Made by a program: the position numbers and the translations under genes. This document shows, in pieces, positions 34,511 to 44,617 of a stretch of 64,000 bases of DNA. The stretch is from Ariolimax columbianus (lineage: Eukaryota; Mollusca; Gastropoda; Stylommatophora; Arionidae): the NCBI GenBank assembly GCA_036924085.1, contig JAVGWX010000019.1, positions 20,870,293 through 20,934,292 of the forward strand, read 5' to 3'. The notes under the pieces were generated by a model. It saw nothing but the letters and a program-made list of their open reading frames with translations, did not search any database and had not been told where the DNA came from. Position 1 is the first letter of the stretch; every line of letters begins with the position of its first letter.

Positions 34511-35128
34511 ACCATTTGACGATGTCTACGTTATGTGATCTCTCCATTATGTGATCTCTCGCCATTATTTCTCTCCATAATCTGATCTCAGCAATATGTG
34601 ATCTCTCCATTATGTGATCTCTACATTGTCTGACCTCTACATATTCTGATCTCCCCATATTCTGATCTTTCCATTGTGTATGGGAACTATCCATTCTGTG
34701 ATCGCTCAATTATATGATTTCTTAATATTGCTATTTCTCCATCACGTGACTCCTCCATACCATTTTTCAATTAAATGATTTCTCTGCAATGTGATTTTCC
34801 ATGCAATCACTTTAATAGAGCGACTGTTCTATCGTGTGATTTCTCCAATATATGACTCCTCCATGCCTGACGGTTATGGAAGGAAAAGTCAGCGAGGCCA
34901 CCCCGCCTCGCATTTTGAGGCTTAGTATAATGAAGTCTCTAACACTTCATCTCTGACCAGCCGTTAAGTCTGCTGAAGTACTTACCATACCAACTCTCCA
35001 TAATATGGTCTCTCCAATCCATGATCCCTCCATTATGTGATTTCTGCACCGTATGATCTCTCCCATGCTATCATTAGATATATCAACTATGTGATCACCT
35101 TCATCGTGTGATTTTCTTCTTGTTTCAG

Positions 35129-35225
35129 TTTGAGTGGAGGAGAAGAACACCTGGAGAAGCTTGCTGAGCTGGAACGTCTCTTGGCACAAGCACAGTCCGA
35201 GAAGATGAAGTTGGTGGAAGAGCAG
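35129..35225 (+). CDS. PHLDB2: PHLDB2-like, coiled-coil exon (exon A)
   Basis: Acceptor TTCTTCTTGTTTCAG before 35129 and donor GTGAGC at 35226. The 97-bp exon begins with the last base of a split codon (phase 2), then encodes LSGGEEHLEKLAELERLLA and QAQSEKMKLVEEQ, ending on a codon boundary. The acidic-rich heptad pattern (L-E-K-L-A-E-L-E-R-L-L-A) is the coiled coil that precedes the PH domain in LL5 proteins, where an E-R-L-L-A-(E/Q)-A segment is typical. No start codon is expected, as this is an internal exon. The preceding exon must end with two bases of a codon and was not found in the 35 kb upstream, which is dominated by satellite DNA. Alone it would be weak evidence; with exons B-D it is firm. 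Confidence 0.85.
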
Positions 35226-36042
35226 GTGAGCTCTAAGGTTCTTGTCCTGCCTGGGTCTTTTCATTGATGTATTGATTATAGGATTGATTGATGTTTTGAC
35301 TTACTGATTGATTAATTGATTGACTTATTAATTGATTCGTTGAATGAATGATTGATTGATTGTGGGGAAGTGCAAAATAGTTCGCGGAATCGACTTTATT
35401 GCACATGGTCGCCGCCATGTGTGCTCAGTCTCTTTCATTGATGAAAGTGTCGACGATATTGCTGTAGTTACCCACCTGCAGAAGTTATACCTGACTTTGC
35501 ATTGAGTAGTGGGAGACACTGTTAGTGAGAAGGGTAAGGTATCTTACCCAACTCTCCCCATCCCACCCACCACATTAAACAGAAAGCCTGGCATAGATAA
35601 GTCTTTGACCTCCCACACCATCGTCCCTTCGGAGACTACCATTAATCAGTGTTGAGCAGTGATTGGCCGAACGGTTTGATTGTCAGCCTTTAACCACAAG
35701 TGCATGCGTTCAAAACCTCTATATTGCATAGGGTTTTTCTATACGAGGTAAAAGAAAATGGTACGTGACGAAAGCAAGCACGGACGGCCTTTATTCCTCA
35801 GCCATATCAATTCACATAGGAAACAGCAGCAAAAGGAATAAATACTGTAACATTATTAATTTTTTTTAATTATTCTGTTAGTTGTGTGTTTTTTTTTTGT
35901 ATAGTTCTTTTTTTCTATCAGTGAAGTTTTTTTATTTTGCCTTTTTGAGATTATGTTAGTTAGTTCATATTTAATACATCTAATCATAGCATTATGTTTA
36001 TCTGTACATATCAGATTATGTTATGTAATAATAATAATGTTC
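35226..36042. other. intron A-B, left part: simple repeats and a SINE-like element
   Basis: GATTGATT-type simple repeat at about 35270-35365. A tRNA-like SINE probably lies at 35645-35830 (+): TGGCCGAACGGTTTGATTG as A box, GCGTTCAAAACC as B box. Poly-T runs near 35865-35935. A 38-bp word at 35955-35992 recurs at 36921-36958. No coding sequence seen. Confidence 0.55.
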
Positions 36043-36917
36043 GCCTAGGCGTCTAGGGCCCGTTGCGTCGATCGACCCCTGCCATGTCGTACTGCTGAGG
36101 CTTGTAGCCAAACCTCGTTCACCGCCGAAGGAGAGACTGCTATCTGTCGGAGCCATGTAGAACGGAGACGGTCCATCCCACGCTTCCAGCCGGTTGGTGA
36201 GAGACTGTTGCTACACACAGCAGACTTGGACATTATCTGGTGAGCCGGAACTTCCCGATCCAGTCGAACCACGTGACCAAAAACAGACAGGCGACGGCGG
36301 ACCAGATTGTCGTCTTTGCAGACACCTCGACATTACGGACGAGATCGAACCACCGGACACCGAGGATGCGCCGCTGGTTGCGGATATGGAAGGCTTTGAG
36401 TCTTGATGTGTCCTGTTTAAGTAGGACAGGAGGACATGAATCACACACGTCTGATAAATATCAATTTTGTATCCGAGAGATAATGTCATTATTCCACAAG
36501 CAATTCGTTCATAGCTGAAGCAGCAGGTCTTAGCGAGCCAGGCACTCTGCGTCCATCGGATGAAGAAGAACTCTTTATGTATTTGAATTCATTGGTGAAC
36601 TCCACCTTGTGACCCACTCCACCGTGTGACCCACTCCACCTTGTGATCTACTCCACCATGTGACCCACTCCACCATGTGACCCACTCCACCTTGTGACCC
36701 AATCCACCATGTGACCCAATCCACCGTGTGACCATGGACAACAATGCTGTGAGGACCAGAGTCGGAGCTAAGATTCTGAATTGTTGTCTTTGCCCAAGAT
36801 ATTGATAGGCCCATGTTTGATGTTTCGAGATTCAGTTTGTCAGAGACTGTTGCAGAGCCGCATTGTCTGGGCTGACTAGGACTATGTTATCAGCATAGGC
36901 GAGGTCTGTGATGCGCG
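36043..36917 (-). pseudogene. LINE C reverse-transcriptase relic with an internal minisatellite
   Basis: On the - strand in order: TDLAYADNIVLVSPDN (the Y-A-D-D catalytic block, second D replaced by N), GLSISWAKTTIQN, HSIVVHGHTVDWV, [17-bp array], EFTNEFKY, SSSSDGR, AASAMNELL, then in changing frames IYQTCVIHVLLS, LKQDTSRLKAFHIRNQRRIL, GVRWFDLVRN, LVTWFDWIGKF and MVRLDREVPAHQ. This is the conserved order of a widespread marine LINE family (S-W-x-K-T-K-x-Q-N, F-x-Y-L-G-S, A-F-H-x-R-C-Q-R-x-I-L-G-I-R-W). Frameshifts, stops and the D-to-N change make it dead. The left end carries TTATTATTA-type tail sequence as expected for a - strand 3' end. Confidence 0.85.
36597..36735. repeat. 17-bp minisatellite inside LINE C
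   Basis: About eight copies of GACCCACTCCACCATGT. On the - strand the array starts within the LINE codons for GHTVDWV and ends just before EFTNEFKY, exactly where the intact protein reads (V)-x-G-H-x-(V)-E-x-V-x-x-F-x-Y-L-G-S. The unit is therefore amplified LINE sequence. Confidence 0.88.
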
Positions 36918-36920
36918 TTT

Positions 36921-36958
36921 GTTAGTTAGTTCATGTTTAATATATCTAATCATGGCAT
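36921..36958 (+). repeat. 38-bp direct repeat flanking LINE C
   Basis: 35 of 38 bases match 35955-35992; all three differences are transitions. Core GTTAGTTAGTTCAT and TCTAATCAT. It could be an unusually long target-site duplication of LINE C or two copies of another repeat. Confidence 0.7.
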
Positions 36959-37011
36959 GCCGATCTTATGTACCCAATTGTTTTCTTTTGTACGTATCAT
37001 CGTCATCAATA

Positions 37012-37545
37012 TACTGATCAGACAATGTTAGTCAGGGTCATGTGAAATATACTGATTAGACAATGTTAGTCAGGGTCATGTGAAATATACTGATCAGACA
37101 ATGTTAGTCAGGGTCATGTGAAATATACTGATCAGACAATGCTAGTCAGGGTCGTGGGAAATATACTGATCTGACAATGTTAGTCAGGGTCATGTAAAAT
37201 ATACTGATCAGACAATGTTAGTCAGGGTCATGAGAAATATACTGATCAGACAATGCTAGTCAGGGTCATGTGAAATATACTGATCAGACAATGTTAGTCA
37301 GGGTCATGTGAAATATACTGATCAGACAATGGTTCATGAGAAATATACTGATCAGACAATGCTAGTCAGGGTCGTGGGAAATATACTGTTCAGACACTGC
37401 TAGTCAGGGTCATGTGAAATATATTGATCAGACGATGCTAGTCAGGATCCAGTGAAATATACTGATCAGACAATGCTAGTCAGGGTCATGAGAAATATAC
37501 TGATCAGACAATGCTAGTAAGGGTCATGTGAAATAACCTGACCAA
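37012..37545. repeat. 38-bp minisatellite attached to family Y copy Y1
   Basis: About 14 copies of a unit with ATACTGATCAGACAATGTTA and GTCAGGGTCATGTGAAAT. It runs to a poly-C tract and directly into Y1. The same unit precedes Y2 (38935-39058) and a relative precedes Y4 (57845-58143). Confidence 0.93.
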
Positions 37546-37556
37546 ACCTCCCCACC

Positions 37557-37815
37557 CCCCCCCCCCCTCAAACCCACGTGGTTCTCCGTGGAAAGAGACT
37601 GTTTCACGGTAGTGTGACTAACGATGTGGGGCATTGACGTGATCCCCGTAGTTGTGAACGACATGCAAATAAAACCAAGCATAACTCAACTGCCTGGATG
37701 TCCCCTGTTTACTTTCATCAGCACGTTCGGGATGTGATAAAACTACTGCAACCCGCCACTAAACGCCATGTTCAGAGCTCACAAAAGAGTAAACTTACTC
37801 ATTGTGGGCATTCAA
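37557..37815 (+). mobile_element. dispersed family Y, copy Y1
   Basis: Shares with Y2 and Y3 the order GACTGTTTCACGG (CTG.TTCATGGCAG), GTGGGGCATTGACGTGATCC, CCAAGCATAAC, TTTCATCAGCACGTTCGGG, CTACTGCAACCCGCCACTAA and GAGTAAACTTACTCATTGTG, with a (CAA)-like end. No coding capacity. It serves as an unoccupied reference for the Y3 copy that received a LINE. Confidence 0.8.
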
Positions 37816-38309
37816 CATAAAAAACAACAGATCTTTAACATATACATACCAGTGATTATGTCATGTGGAGTGTGGTCCCAACTCTGACGATAACTCCCTT
37901 AACACGTTAATGTCTGTCTCCTGCTATCGGTTATAGTTTCCGTGAACTTTCTGGTCTTTATATTTTTCCTTCCCTAGGGATTCTAAATAATCCCACGATA
38001 TTAATCGTGCCAATTCTCATTTCTGCTGCTACCTTTTGCTGTGTTTCCCCTCTTCGTAAAATGTACAAACATTCCAGGTACCATTTCTGTAGACTTTTGT
38101 GGCTTGCACTATACCATTGCAATTAACATTCTTAGCAGTGGGCGGTCTTCTGTCTTGGATGGTTGAAAAATATATGTAGTTATATTTGTTGGTTCATATA
38201 CGTTCTACATAGCTGACTCTATGCCCAATATACACGTAGGAGGAAAAACTGCATTCTTTATTTCAGTTTTCACAAAAGTGATACCAGCTATAATTATTTT
38301 AGTAGTTAA
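37816..38309. other. unassigned intron sequence
   Basis: No gene or repeat recognised. Confidence 0.4.
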
Positions 38310-39058
38310 AACGGGGGCAGGAGACTAACGTCTTTGTCAAGTGGGAGAGGAGACTAACGTCTTTGTCAGGTGGGTAGAGGAACCTAACGTCTGGTGGGGA
38401 GAGGGAGACTAACGTCTGGTCAGTTGCGAGAGGAGACTAACGTCTGGTGGGGAGAGGGAGACTAACGTCTGGTCAGTTGCGAGAGGAGACTAACGTCTGG
38501 TCAGGTGAGAGAGGAGACTAACGTCTGGTCAGGTGGGAGAGGAGACTAACGTCTTTGTCAGGTGGGTAGAGGAGACTAACGTCTGGTCAGTTGCGAGAGG
38601 AGACTAACGTCTGGTCAGGTGAGAGAGGAGACTAACGACTGGTCAGGTGGGAGAGGAGACTGTCGTCTGGTCAGGTGGGAGAGAAGACTAACGTCTGGTC
38701 AGATGGGGAGAGGAGGTTAACGTGTGGTCATATGGGGAGAGGAGACTAACGTCTGGTCAGGTGGGGAGAGTAGACTAACGTCTGGTCAGGTAGGGAGAGG
38801 AGGCTAACGTCTGGTCAGGTGGGAGAGGAGGCTAACGTGTGATCAGGTGGGGAGAGGAGACTAACGTCTGATCAGGTGGGGAGAGGAGACTAACGTCTGG
38901 TCAGGTGTGGATAGGAGACGTACGTATTGTCAGACAAACCATACTGATCAGACTCAGTCAGGGCCAGGCAAACTATACTGATCAGAATATGTTAGTCAGG
39001 GTCAGACAAACCATACTGATCAGACTATGTTAGTCAGGGTCATGTTAAAGATGCTGAT
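38310..39058. repeat. 28-bp minisatellite passing into the 38-bp unit, attached to Y2
   Basis: About 22 copies of a unit with GGTGGGAGAGGAGACTAACG and TCTGGTCA to about 38930, then three copies of the ATACTGATCAGAC…GTCAGGGTC unit, then family Y copy Y2. Both unit types can be derived from the 46-bp unit seen beside Y4. Confidence 0.92.
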
Positions 39059-39300
39059 CAAGACCTCACCTTAGTTCCATGCAGTTGCCCAGGAAACTGG
39101 CTGCTTCATGGCAGTCTGCCTAATGTGGTGTGGATTGACGTGGTGCCAGTAGTAGTGAACGTCACTCGGATGAAGCCAAGCGTATCACAACAGCCTGGTC
39201 ATCACGGTCGGGATGTGAGGAAAGCTACTGCAACCCACCACATAACGCCTTTTTTTCAGGGCGGACGAAAGAGTAAACACGAACATTACACAACAACAAG
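39059..39300 (+). mobile_element. dispersed family Y, copy Y2
   Basis: GCCCAGGAAACTGGCTGCTT, GTGTGGATTGACGTGGTGCC, AGTAGTGAACGTCAC, GATGAAGCCAAGCG, CGGGATGTGAGGAAAGCTAC and GAGTAAACACGAACATTACA, ending in (CAA)n. It lies only about 36 bp upstream of PHLDB exon B. Confidence 0.8.
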
Positions 39301-39336
39301 TTACATCGCCGAAACCTATTTTCCTTCCTCCAACAG

Positions 39337-39435
39337 GTGAAAATTAGAGAGTCAGAGATGATGGCTTTACAGAAGAATGAAGCCTTGGAAAGAGAACTCG
39401 AGCAAGTCAAACTACGGGAGAAAAACACACAAATG
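39337..39435 (+). CDS. PHLDB2: PHLDB2-like, coiled-coil exon (exon B)
   Basis: Acceptor TTTTCCTTCCTCCAACAG and donor GTTAGT at 39436. The exon is 99 bp, phase 0 at both ends, encoding VKIRESEMMALQKNEALERE and LEQVKLREKNTQM. It continues the charged coiled coil of exon A (…KLVEEQ|VKIRESEM…). The last segment V-K-L-R-E-K, running straight into Q-A-R-P-(M/L)-T-R-(F/Y)-L-P of the next exon, is the junction known from vertebrate LL5 proteins, so no exon seems to be missing between B and C. All 33 codons are open and the borders are canonical. Confidence 0.88.
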
Positions 39436-39681
39436 GTTAGTGTAAGGTTGTGGTTCTTTAATTTGTTTCTCTCTTTATAATTTTGAAACTTTTCTTAAAA
39501 CAGTAGTAGCTTCTGTCAAATCTTTTTACTTGTGATAATAAATTTCGTATCATTTATCTATTTTGTCTCGTTTGCCTTGTTCACTAAGATGGAAAGCGTT
39601 GTACTGTATTTTGCGACTAACGGCTGAGTTTATTCTATTTCAGTATAATTTGTCATGAGTCTGATTGCAATAGAGGAACCA

Positions 39682-40222
39682 CGAGGCGTGTTCAAATGAA
39701 ACCAGACCTAACTGCACCAAGTGGACATACGTACGATGCGCATGCTCACGTCAGTTCTGATGTAAACAGCACATACCAACCGTCAAGTACTCGTAGTTTA
39801 ACTCGTAGTTTCCTCAGCAGACCGTTGAAAACATGGCGGGTGTGATACGGAATCCGATGATTCGGTTTCTAACAGCTGAAGGATGTCGACCAGTTGACAT
39901 TCATCGCAGAATGCAGGCAGTGTATGGTGACAAAAGTGTGTCGGACGTAAGTCCCAGCTTCGGTCCTCCCGAGTTGCTGCATCAATTTTGGCGGTGGCAC
40001 CTTCTAACGCATAAATATGTTAGAAACCGAATCACCGCTCGCTGATCAACTCTGGACGGATTCCGTATCACACCCACCATGTTTTCAACGGTCTGCTGAG
40101 GATTCTATGTCGTAGGATAATGAAATTTTGCAAACTGTGTACATCAGAAGTGACGTCATCATGCGCATCGTACGTATATTCACTTGGTGCAGTTAGGTCC
40201 GGTTTCATTTGAACACGCCTCG
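39682..40222. mobile_element. palindromic (foldback) non-autonomous mariner derivative
   Basis: Ends are exact inverted repeats starting CGAGGCGTGTTCAAATGAAA and continuing (CC.GACCTAACTGCACCAAGTG, ATACGTACGATGCGCATG) for well over 100 bp. The inner part of each arm also carries the start of a mariner transposase: + strand from 39833 MAGVIRNP, MIRFLTAEGCRP, VDIHRRMQAVYG; - strand from 40080 MVGVIRNPSRVDQRAVIRFL. So two 5' ends face each other. The right flank is TA, the left CA (one-base decay of the TA target). It lies in the PHLDB intron between exons B and C. No catalytic domain. Confidence 0.85.
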
Positions 40223-40683
40223 TACTTCCTGTTTCAGGAATTCGATCACCAACAAGTTCGGAGTGTAAGCTAAGTCACTAATTGATTCACCACATCCACA
40301 TCGCGTCCCTCATCTCCAAATTTGCAGATGTAGCAAACAAAAAATCTTCTGCCAAAAGATCCTGACAGCAACCATTTCAGCTGATGATTGAAGAAAGAGG
40401 GAACCAACAACAATTCCTTCTATCTAATCCCAACTTTGACATCCCTGCCCTGCAGCCTAAGGCTCGGCCACTCATCGTGTTCATGACGCCACGTTTAATC
40501 AACACAGGACAGCGACTAGAATCAAGACATACTGTAACGTTTAAACAGATTCGCAGACATAACCTAGTAAACGTTTTTAAGAAACGTACGTAATGGTTCA
40601 GTGATCCCACAAGGACAATAACCAAGCAAAACTCACAAAACCTTGTCCGGGAGCGGCCACTAATCCATCAGTTTTATATATTG
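40223..40683. other. unassigned intron sequence
   Basis: No gene or known repeat recognised. Parts may belong to the LINE that follows, but no protein motif supports this. Confidence 0.4.
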
Positions 40684-41410
40684 TACGGTAACTTCAGTGC
40701 CGAAGCCAGTGCCCTGAGACAAGCAGCTGAAACCCTTATAGACTATAAGGAGCAGGCAGAAAAGCAAGTGGTCATTCTCACAGACGCCCTCGCAGTGTTA
40801 ATCGCGCTCAAGAACCAGTACAAAAATGAACTCGGTGCTCTGGTAGACTCGCTCGAACGCCTGTCCCAGTGCTTCAAAAAAATCACAGCCCAGTGGATAC
40901 CAGCCCACTGCAACATTCCAGGCAACGAGGAAGCAGACAGACTCGCCAGAGAGGGAGGAATGCTGCAGCAGAGTGATACAGAATTCACATGCAATGAGAC
41001 AAAAGCATTCATCAGGGCAACGTACAGTACAGTGCAAAATGGAAAAAAATACCACACTGGCCACATAGAAAATGATGCCCACCATCAACTCTCCAGGCGA
41101 GACCAGGTGATCATTCTCCGGCTACTCACAGCTCACAACAGACTGAGATGTCATCTGTACAACAAGTTCAAGATTGGCACTTCAAACCTTCGTTATTGTG
41201 GTACAGCGCCCTCCCCCCCCCCCCTCCCTGAAGACAGAACCTATGTTGCAGTCCTGTCCACTGTATACCGACAAAAGAAGTAGCATTTGACAACAGCCAG
41301 TGCCCTTCCACGAGAAGCTGTACGGAGGTGTAAAAATGCCTTGAGTCGACTGTTGCCTTTGTTAGAGTCATTGAAGTCGAAGTCTGAAGCTGAACGAGGA
41401 AGAAGATATA
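40684..41410 (+). pseudogene. RNase H-type LINE, 3' end (copy J1)
   Basis: An open frame to 41283 reads FSAEASALRQAAETL, VILTDALAVLIALKNQ, WIPAHCNIPGNEEADRLA, RRDQVIILRLLTAHNRLRCH and LYNKFKIGTSNL. The E (A-E-A-S-A-L), D (L-T-D-A) and the H-C-N-I-P-G-N-E-x-A-D block are the RNase H signature of I/Jockey-like LINEs; the first D-G-S motif is lost by 5' truncation. The terminal cysteine knuckle is broken by a frameshift and a poly-C run near 41210, and TASALPREAV continues in another frame. The end is AACGAGGAAGAAGAT, a short (GAA) tail. It lies in a PHLDB intron. Confidence 0.85.
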
Positions 41411-41853
41411 GTGTACCACTTATTGGCCTTTATTACCACCACAACTTCGGTTTCTTTATTTTAAAATAGTGGTGATTTAATTAATTACAAATAATTGTTT
41501 ATTTTGATGTTTATTTTTTAGATGTAGACAATTGTTAAATAGAAAACTCTAAGGAAGGGGTTCGAACTTTTTCATTCCTCCCTGTATCTACAACGCTGAG
41601 TCTAATTTAAATAGGCATGTGTCACGAAATGAGCCAACTAAACTCGATAGGTTCTTGTTTAGCTGCTTCTCAATGTCGGCCCAGCAACAGGCAAGAATAA
41701 TACAAATAGATTTGCACAGAAGAGAGTTTTATCAACGTATAAACCGAAAGAGATTTTCGTCAAGGACAAGGGAAATAACGTCAGGTTGGTTCATTGATCT
41801 TTTTCATAACTTATTCACTTCCTTTTCCTCTTCTTCTTATTCTTCTTATTTTG
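41411..41853. other. unassigned intron sequence
   Basis: No gene or known repeat recognised; TTC-rich at 41825-41850, which would be a (GAA)n tail for the - strand LINE beside it. Confidence 0.45.
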
Positions 41854-42396
41854 TCATCTCACTTTCCACAGGGTTGTAGCCCAGTGTCGTGGTATGTATT
41901 CGTCTTTCATCTCTCTCGTGGCTCGTGTAACATTTTTCCCCATTTTACGGCAGATCTCTTTTACGCTGTCTATCCACCACTTCCTCGGTCTACCTCTAGC
42001 TCTTGTTCCTGATGTTCTCCTGTAGAATGTTGCATGAACAATGTGGTCTGGTTGCATTCTTGTAATGTGGCCAAACCAATTCATTCTCTATTGCTCGATG
42101 TACTGTAGGCAGGGAATTGTTCCAACCTTCTCCCGAATACTATATTTGCCTCTTCTGTTGCTGTTAATGACCTTTCGTAGGCACCGCGTTTTGCAGGTGA
42201 CTAACTTTCGTTCCTGTGCCTTATCCAATGCCCATGTCTGGCACTGGTATCCCAGGGTTGGAATGAAGATACTATTTATCATCTGCTTCTTGCTTGGAGA
42301 GAAATCTTGATGTGCCTTAGTAGTGGAGACAGCTGGTAGGTGACAACGTTTGCCCTCTAAACTCTTTGTTGATTCTGCCATCTTCAGTAAAAACAT
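41854..42396 (-). pseudogene. LINE reverse-transcriptase C-terminal relic (LINE K)
   Basis: On the - strand in a single frame: IFIPTLGYQCQTWALDKAQE, RKLVTCKTRCLRKVINSNRR, GKYSIREKVG, a TAG stop at 42090-42088, then RMNWFGHITRMQPDHIVHAT, GRPRKWWIDSVKEI and ATREMKDEYIPRH. This matches the C-terminus of RTE/Jockey-like polymerases (Y-G-x-E-x-W…M-R-x-L-R-x-I…R-x-x-W-x-G-H-x-x-R-M…G-R-P-R-x-x-W-x-D). One stop in about 180 codons, so it is a fairly recent but inactive, 5'-truncated copy. The + strand TTCTTCTTATTCTTCTTATT at 41838-41857 is its (GAA)-like tail. Confidence 0.85.
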
Positions 42397-42555
42397 CTCT
42401 CAAATACCTAAATTCACTTATTCATTTTATACTCTGAAAGTCATCTTTAAAATAATGAATTGGGCAGGCTGTCCTAAGCTTTCGTGAGTACCAGCTACAA
42501 TTTCAGAGTGAAAATGCAATGAATTCGTTAATACTGTAAAATACATGGAAATAAC

Positions 42556-43150
42556 CTAACTAGAGAACTGCAAGTCATCATCTCCAGACTGAGAACTGGG
42601 CATAACAGAATCAAGGGTCATCTTTACAACAAAATGAGGATTGGAACAGATGGCGTGTCCATGTGGGGAGCATATCATGACCGTGGAACAGATGGCGTGT
42701 CCATGTGGGGAGCATATCATGACCGTGGAACAGATGGCGTATCCATATGGGGAGCATATGATGACCGTGGAACAGATGGCGTGTCCATGTGGGGAGCATA
42801 TGATGACCGTGGAACAGATGGCGTGTCCATGTGGGGAGCATATCATGACCGTGGAATAGATGGCGTGTCCATGTGGGGAGCATATCATGACCGTGGAACA
42901 GATGGCGTGTCCATGTGGGGAGCATATGATGACCGTGGAACAGATGGCGTGTCCATGTGGGGAGCATATCATGACCGTGGAACAAATCATACAGATCTGC
43001 ATGCTCACGCAGGAAAAGAAATAACAATACTGGCCTCGCGAGGCAGATATGAGACAAAAGCTGTATGGAGATAAAACATCCTTACAAACAACGGTTTTCT
43101 TTGTAAGAGAAACCGGGACCTTGATCTGAGGATTAACGAAGAAGAAGAAC
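42556..43150 (+). pseudogene. RNase H-type LINE, 3' end (copy J2) with amplified cysteine knuckle
   Basis: Begins LQVIISRLRTGHNRIKGHLY and NKMRIG(T), the segment just before the terminal cysteine knuckle in J1 and J4. Then come eight 42-bp repeats, then QICMLTQEKK and, in frame, READMRQKLYGDKTSLQTTV and FFVRETGTLI, the usual extreme C-terminus. It ends in TTAACGAAGAAGAAGAAC, a (GAA)n tail. The RNase H core is missing by 5' truncation. Confidence 0.85.
42643..42978. repeat. 42-bp minisatellite made from a LINE cysteine knuckle
   Basis: Eight exact-length 42-bp units starting GGAACAGATGGCGTGTCCAT and ending CATGACCGT, nearly identical (CATATCATG/CATATGATG variants). In the frame of the LINE knuckle each unit reads MACPCGEHIMTVEQ, that is C-P-C-G-E…(T)-x-E-H. 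So one knuckle segment has been copied eight times in place. Confidence 0.93.
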
Positions 43151-43257
43151 TACATGGAAATGAGGAGGCAAATAGACTGATCGAAAAGAAAAAAAACGAA
43201 AAACCCAAACTGAAGACAGTGCTACATCAGAAGTAATGAAAATAAAGATACGATTTA

Positions 43258-43585
43258 ACTTCAGCTGCCAAACCCTGAAAGGGCTTAAGTAGCAGAATGT
43301 AGTCCAGAGAACGGAATGCGTTGTGTCGTAGTTTACAACCCGACTGCGATATTTGCACCTTTCGGTCCAACACCAGCAAGCATTTTTTGAGTACCGGGTT
43401 AGTATTCCCTCTTCGTTCCTTTCTCCTTAGCCAGTCTACCCTACTGCAGCCTGTTATCCAGGATCACCGCTTGGAGGTGTAGAAGGGTCTTGGCAGCTCT
43501 GGTTAGCTGGCCCTGACGCTAGCAGTCAGCTATGGGTCGCTGACCACTGCAGCTCATGCACTGCTCAGCATCTTGAAAGACATGA
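43258..43585 (-). mobile_element. family X retroposon, copy X3
   Basis: Reverse orientation: from AAGATGCTGAGCAGTGCATG through GGTCAGCGACCCATAGCTGA, CAGGATCACCGCTTGGAGGT (as seen on +) to CCTTTCAGGGTTTGGCAGCT. The (GAA)n tail is lost. Head-to-head with X4, with about 90 bp between. Confidence 0.8.
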
Positions 43586-43704
43586 CACAGATAACACTCA
43601 GTCTGGTAGCTGAAGCGTGATATTCGTCTCCAAGAAATCAAGTTACAATACTAGAGACTGCTTACATGATCAAGATGTTGACCAGTGCATGAGCTGCATC
43701 GGTC

Positions 43705-44264
43705 AGCGACCCATAGCTAACTGCTATAGTCAGGGCCAGCGACCCATAGCTAACTGCTAGAGTCAGGGCCAATGACCCATAGATAACTGCTAGAGTCAGG
43801 GCCAGCGACCCACAGCTAACTGCTAGGGTCAGGGCCAGCGACCCATAGCTAACTGCTAGAGTCAGGGCCAGCGACCCATAGCTAACTGCTAGAGTCAGGG
43901 CCAGCAACCCATAGCTAACTGCTAGAGTCAGGGCCAATGACCCATAGATAACTGCTAGAGTCAGGGCCAGCGACCCATAGCTAACTGCTAGAGTCAGGGC
44001 CAGCGACCCATAGATAACTGCTAGAGTCAGGGCCAGCGACCCACAGCTAACTGCTAGAGTCAGGGCCAGCGACCCATAGCTAACTGCTAGAGTCAGGGTC
44101 AGCGACCCACAGCTAACTGCTAGAGTCAGGGCCAGCGACCCACAGCTAACTGCTAGAGTCAGGGCCAGCGACCCACAGCTAACTGCTAGAGTCAGGGTCA
44201 GCGACCCACAGCTAACTGCTAGAGTCAGGGCCAGCGACCCACAGCTAACTGCTAGAGTCAGGGT
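43705..44264. repeat. 33-bp minisatellite inside family X copy X4
   Basis: About 17 copies of AGCGACCCATAGCTAACTGC-TAGAGTCAGGGCC. The unit occurs once in every other family X copy (for example 18920-18945 and, reversed, 45755-45790), so this is in-place amplification. Variants (CCCACAGC; AATGACCCATAGATAAC) recur as blocks. Confidence 0.95.
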
Positions 44265-44381
44265 CAGCGAATCGGATCTGCCAAAACTCTTCTACACCTA
44301 CACGTGGTGGTCCTGTATAACAACTGGCTGGTTAAGAAGAAAAGATCGAAGAGGGAAGGCTAACCTGGTACTTTTTTCCCG

Positions 44382-44617
44382 TTCGCCTTATTTCTCTAGT
44401 TCTCAAGACGGTGTGCGTTTCACTATGTTTCTATTTTGCGCCTGTCTGCCTAGTGCATCCAACTTCAGCATGCATTTTATGTAAGAGTCTGCTTCCTCCT
44501 GCATTTTCTGAGGGTTTCCTTCCACGGGGCAACGGCCTGTGCTGCGATTGGGGAGCGAACCCAGCATAAATACGAGTTGTGAGCGGTGGCACTTAACCAC
44601 TAGCCCATGTAACCCAC
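44382..44617 (-). mobile_element. tRNA-derived SINE (family S), copy S2
   Basis: On the - strand: GGGCTAGTGGTTAAGTGCC (A box), GCTGGGTTCGCTCCCC (B box), GAAAATGCAGGAGGAAGCAG, ACATAAAATGCATGCTGAAG, GAGAAATAAGGCGAACG and a short A tail (T run at 44382-44387 on +). Collinear with S1 at 24795. It sits inside family X copy X4. Confidence 0.85.
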
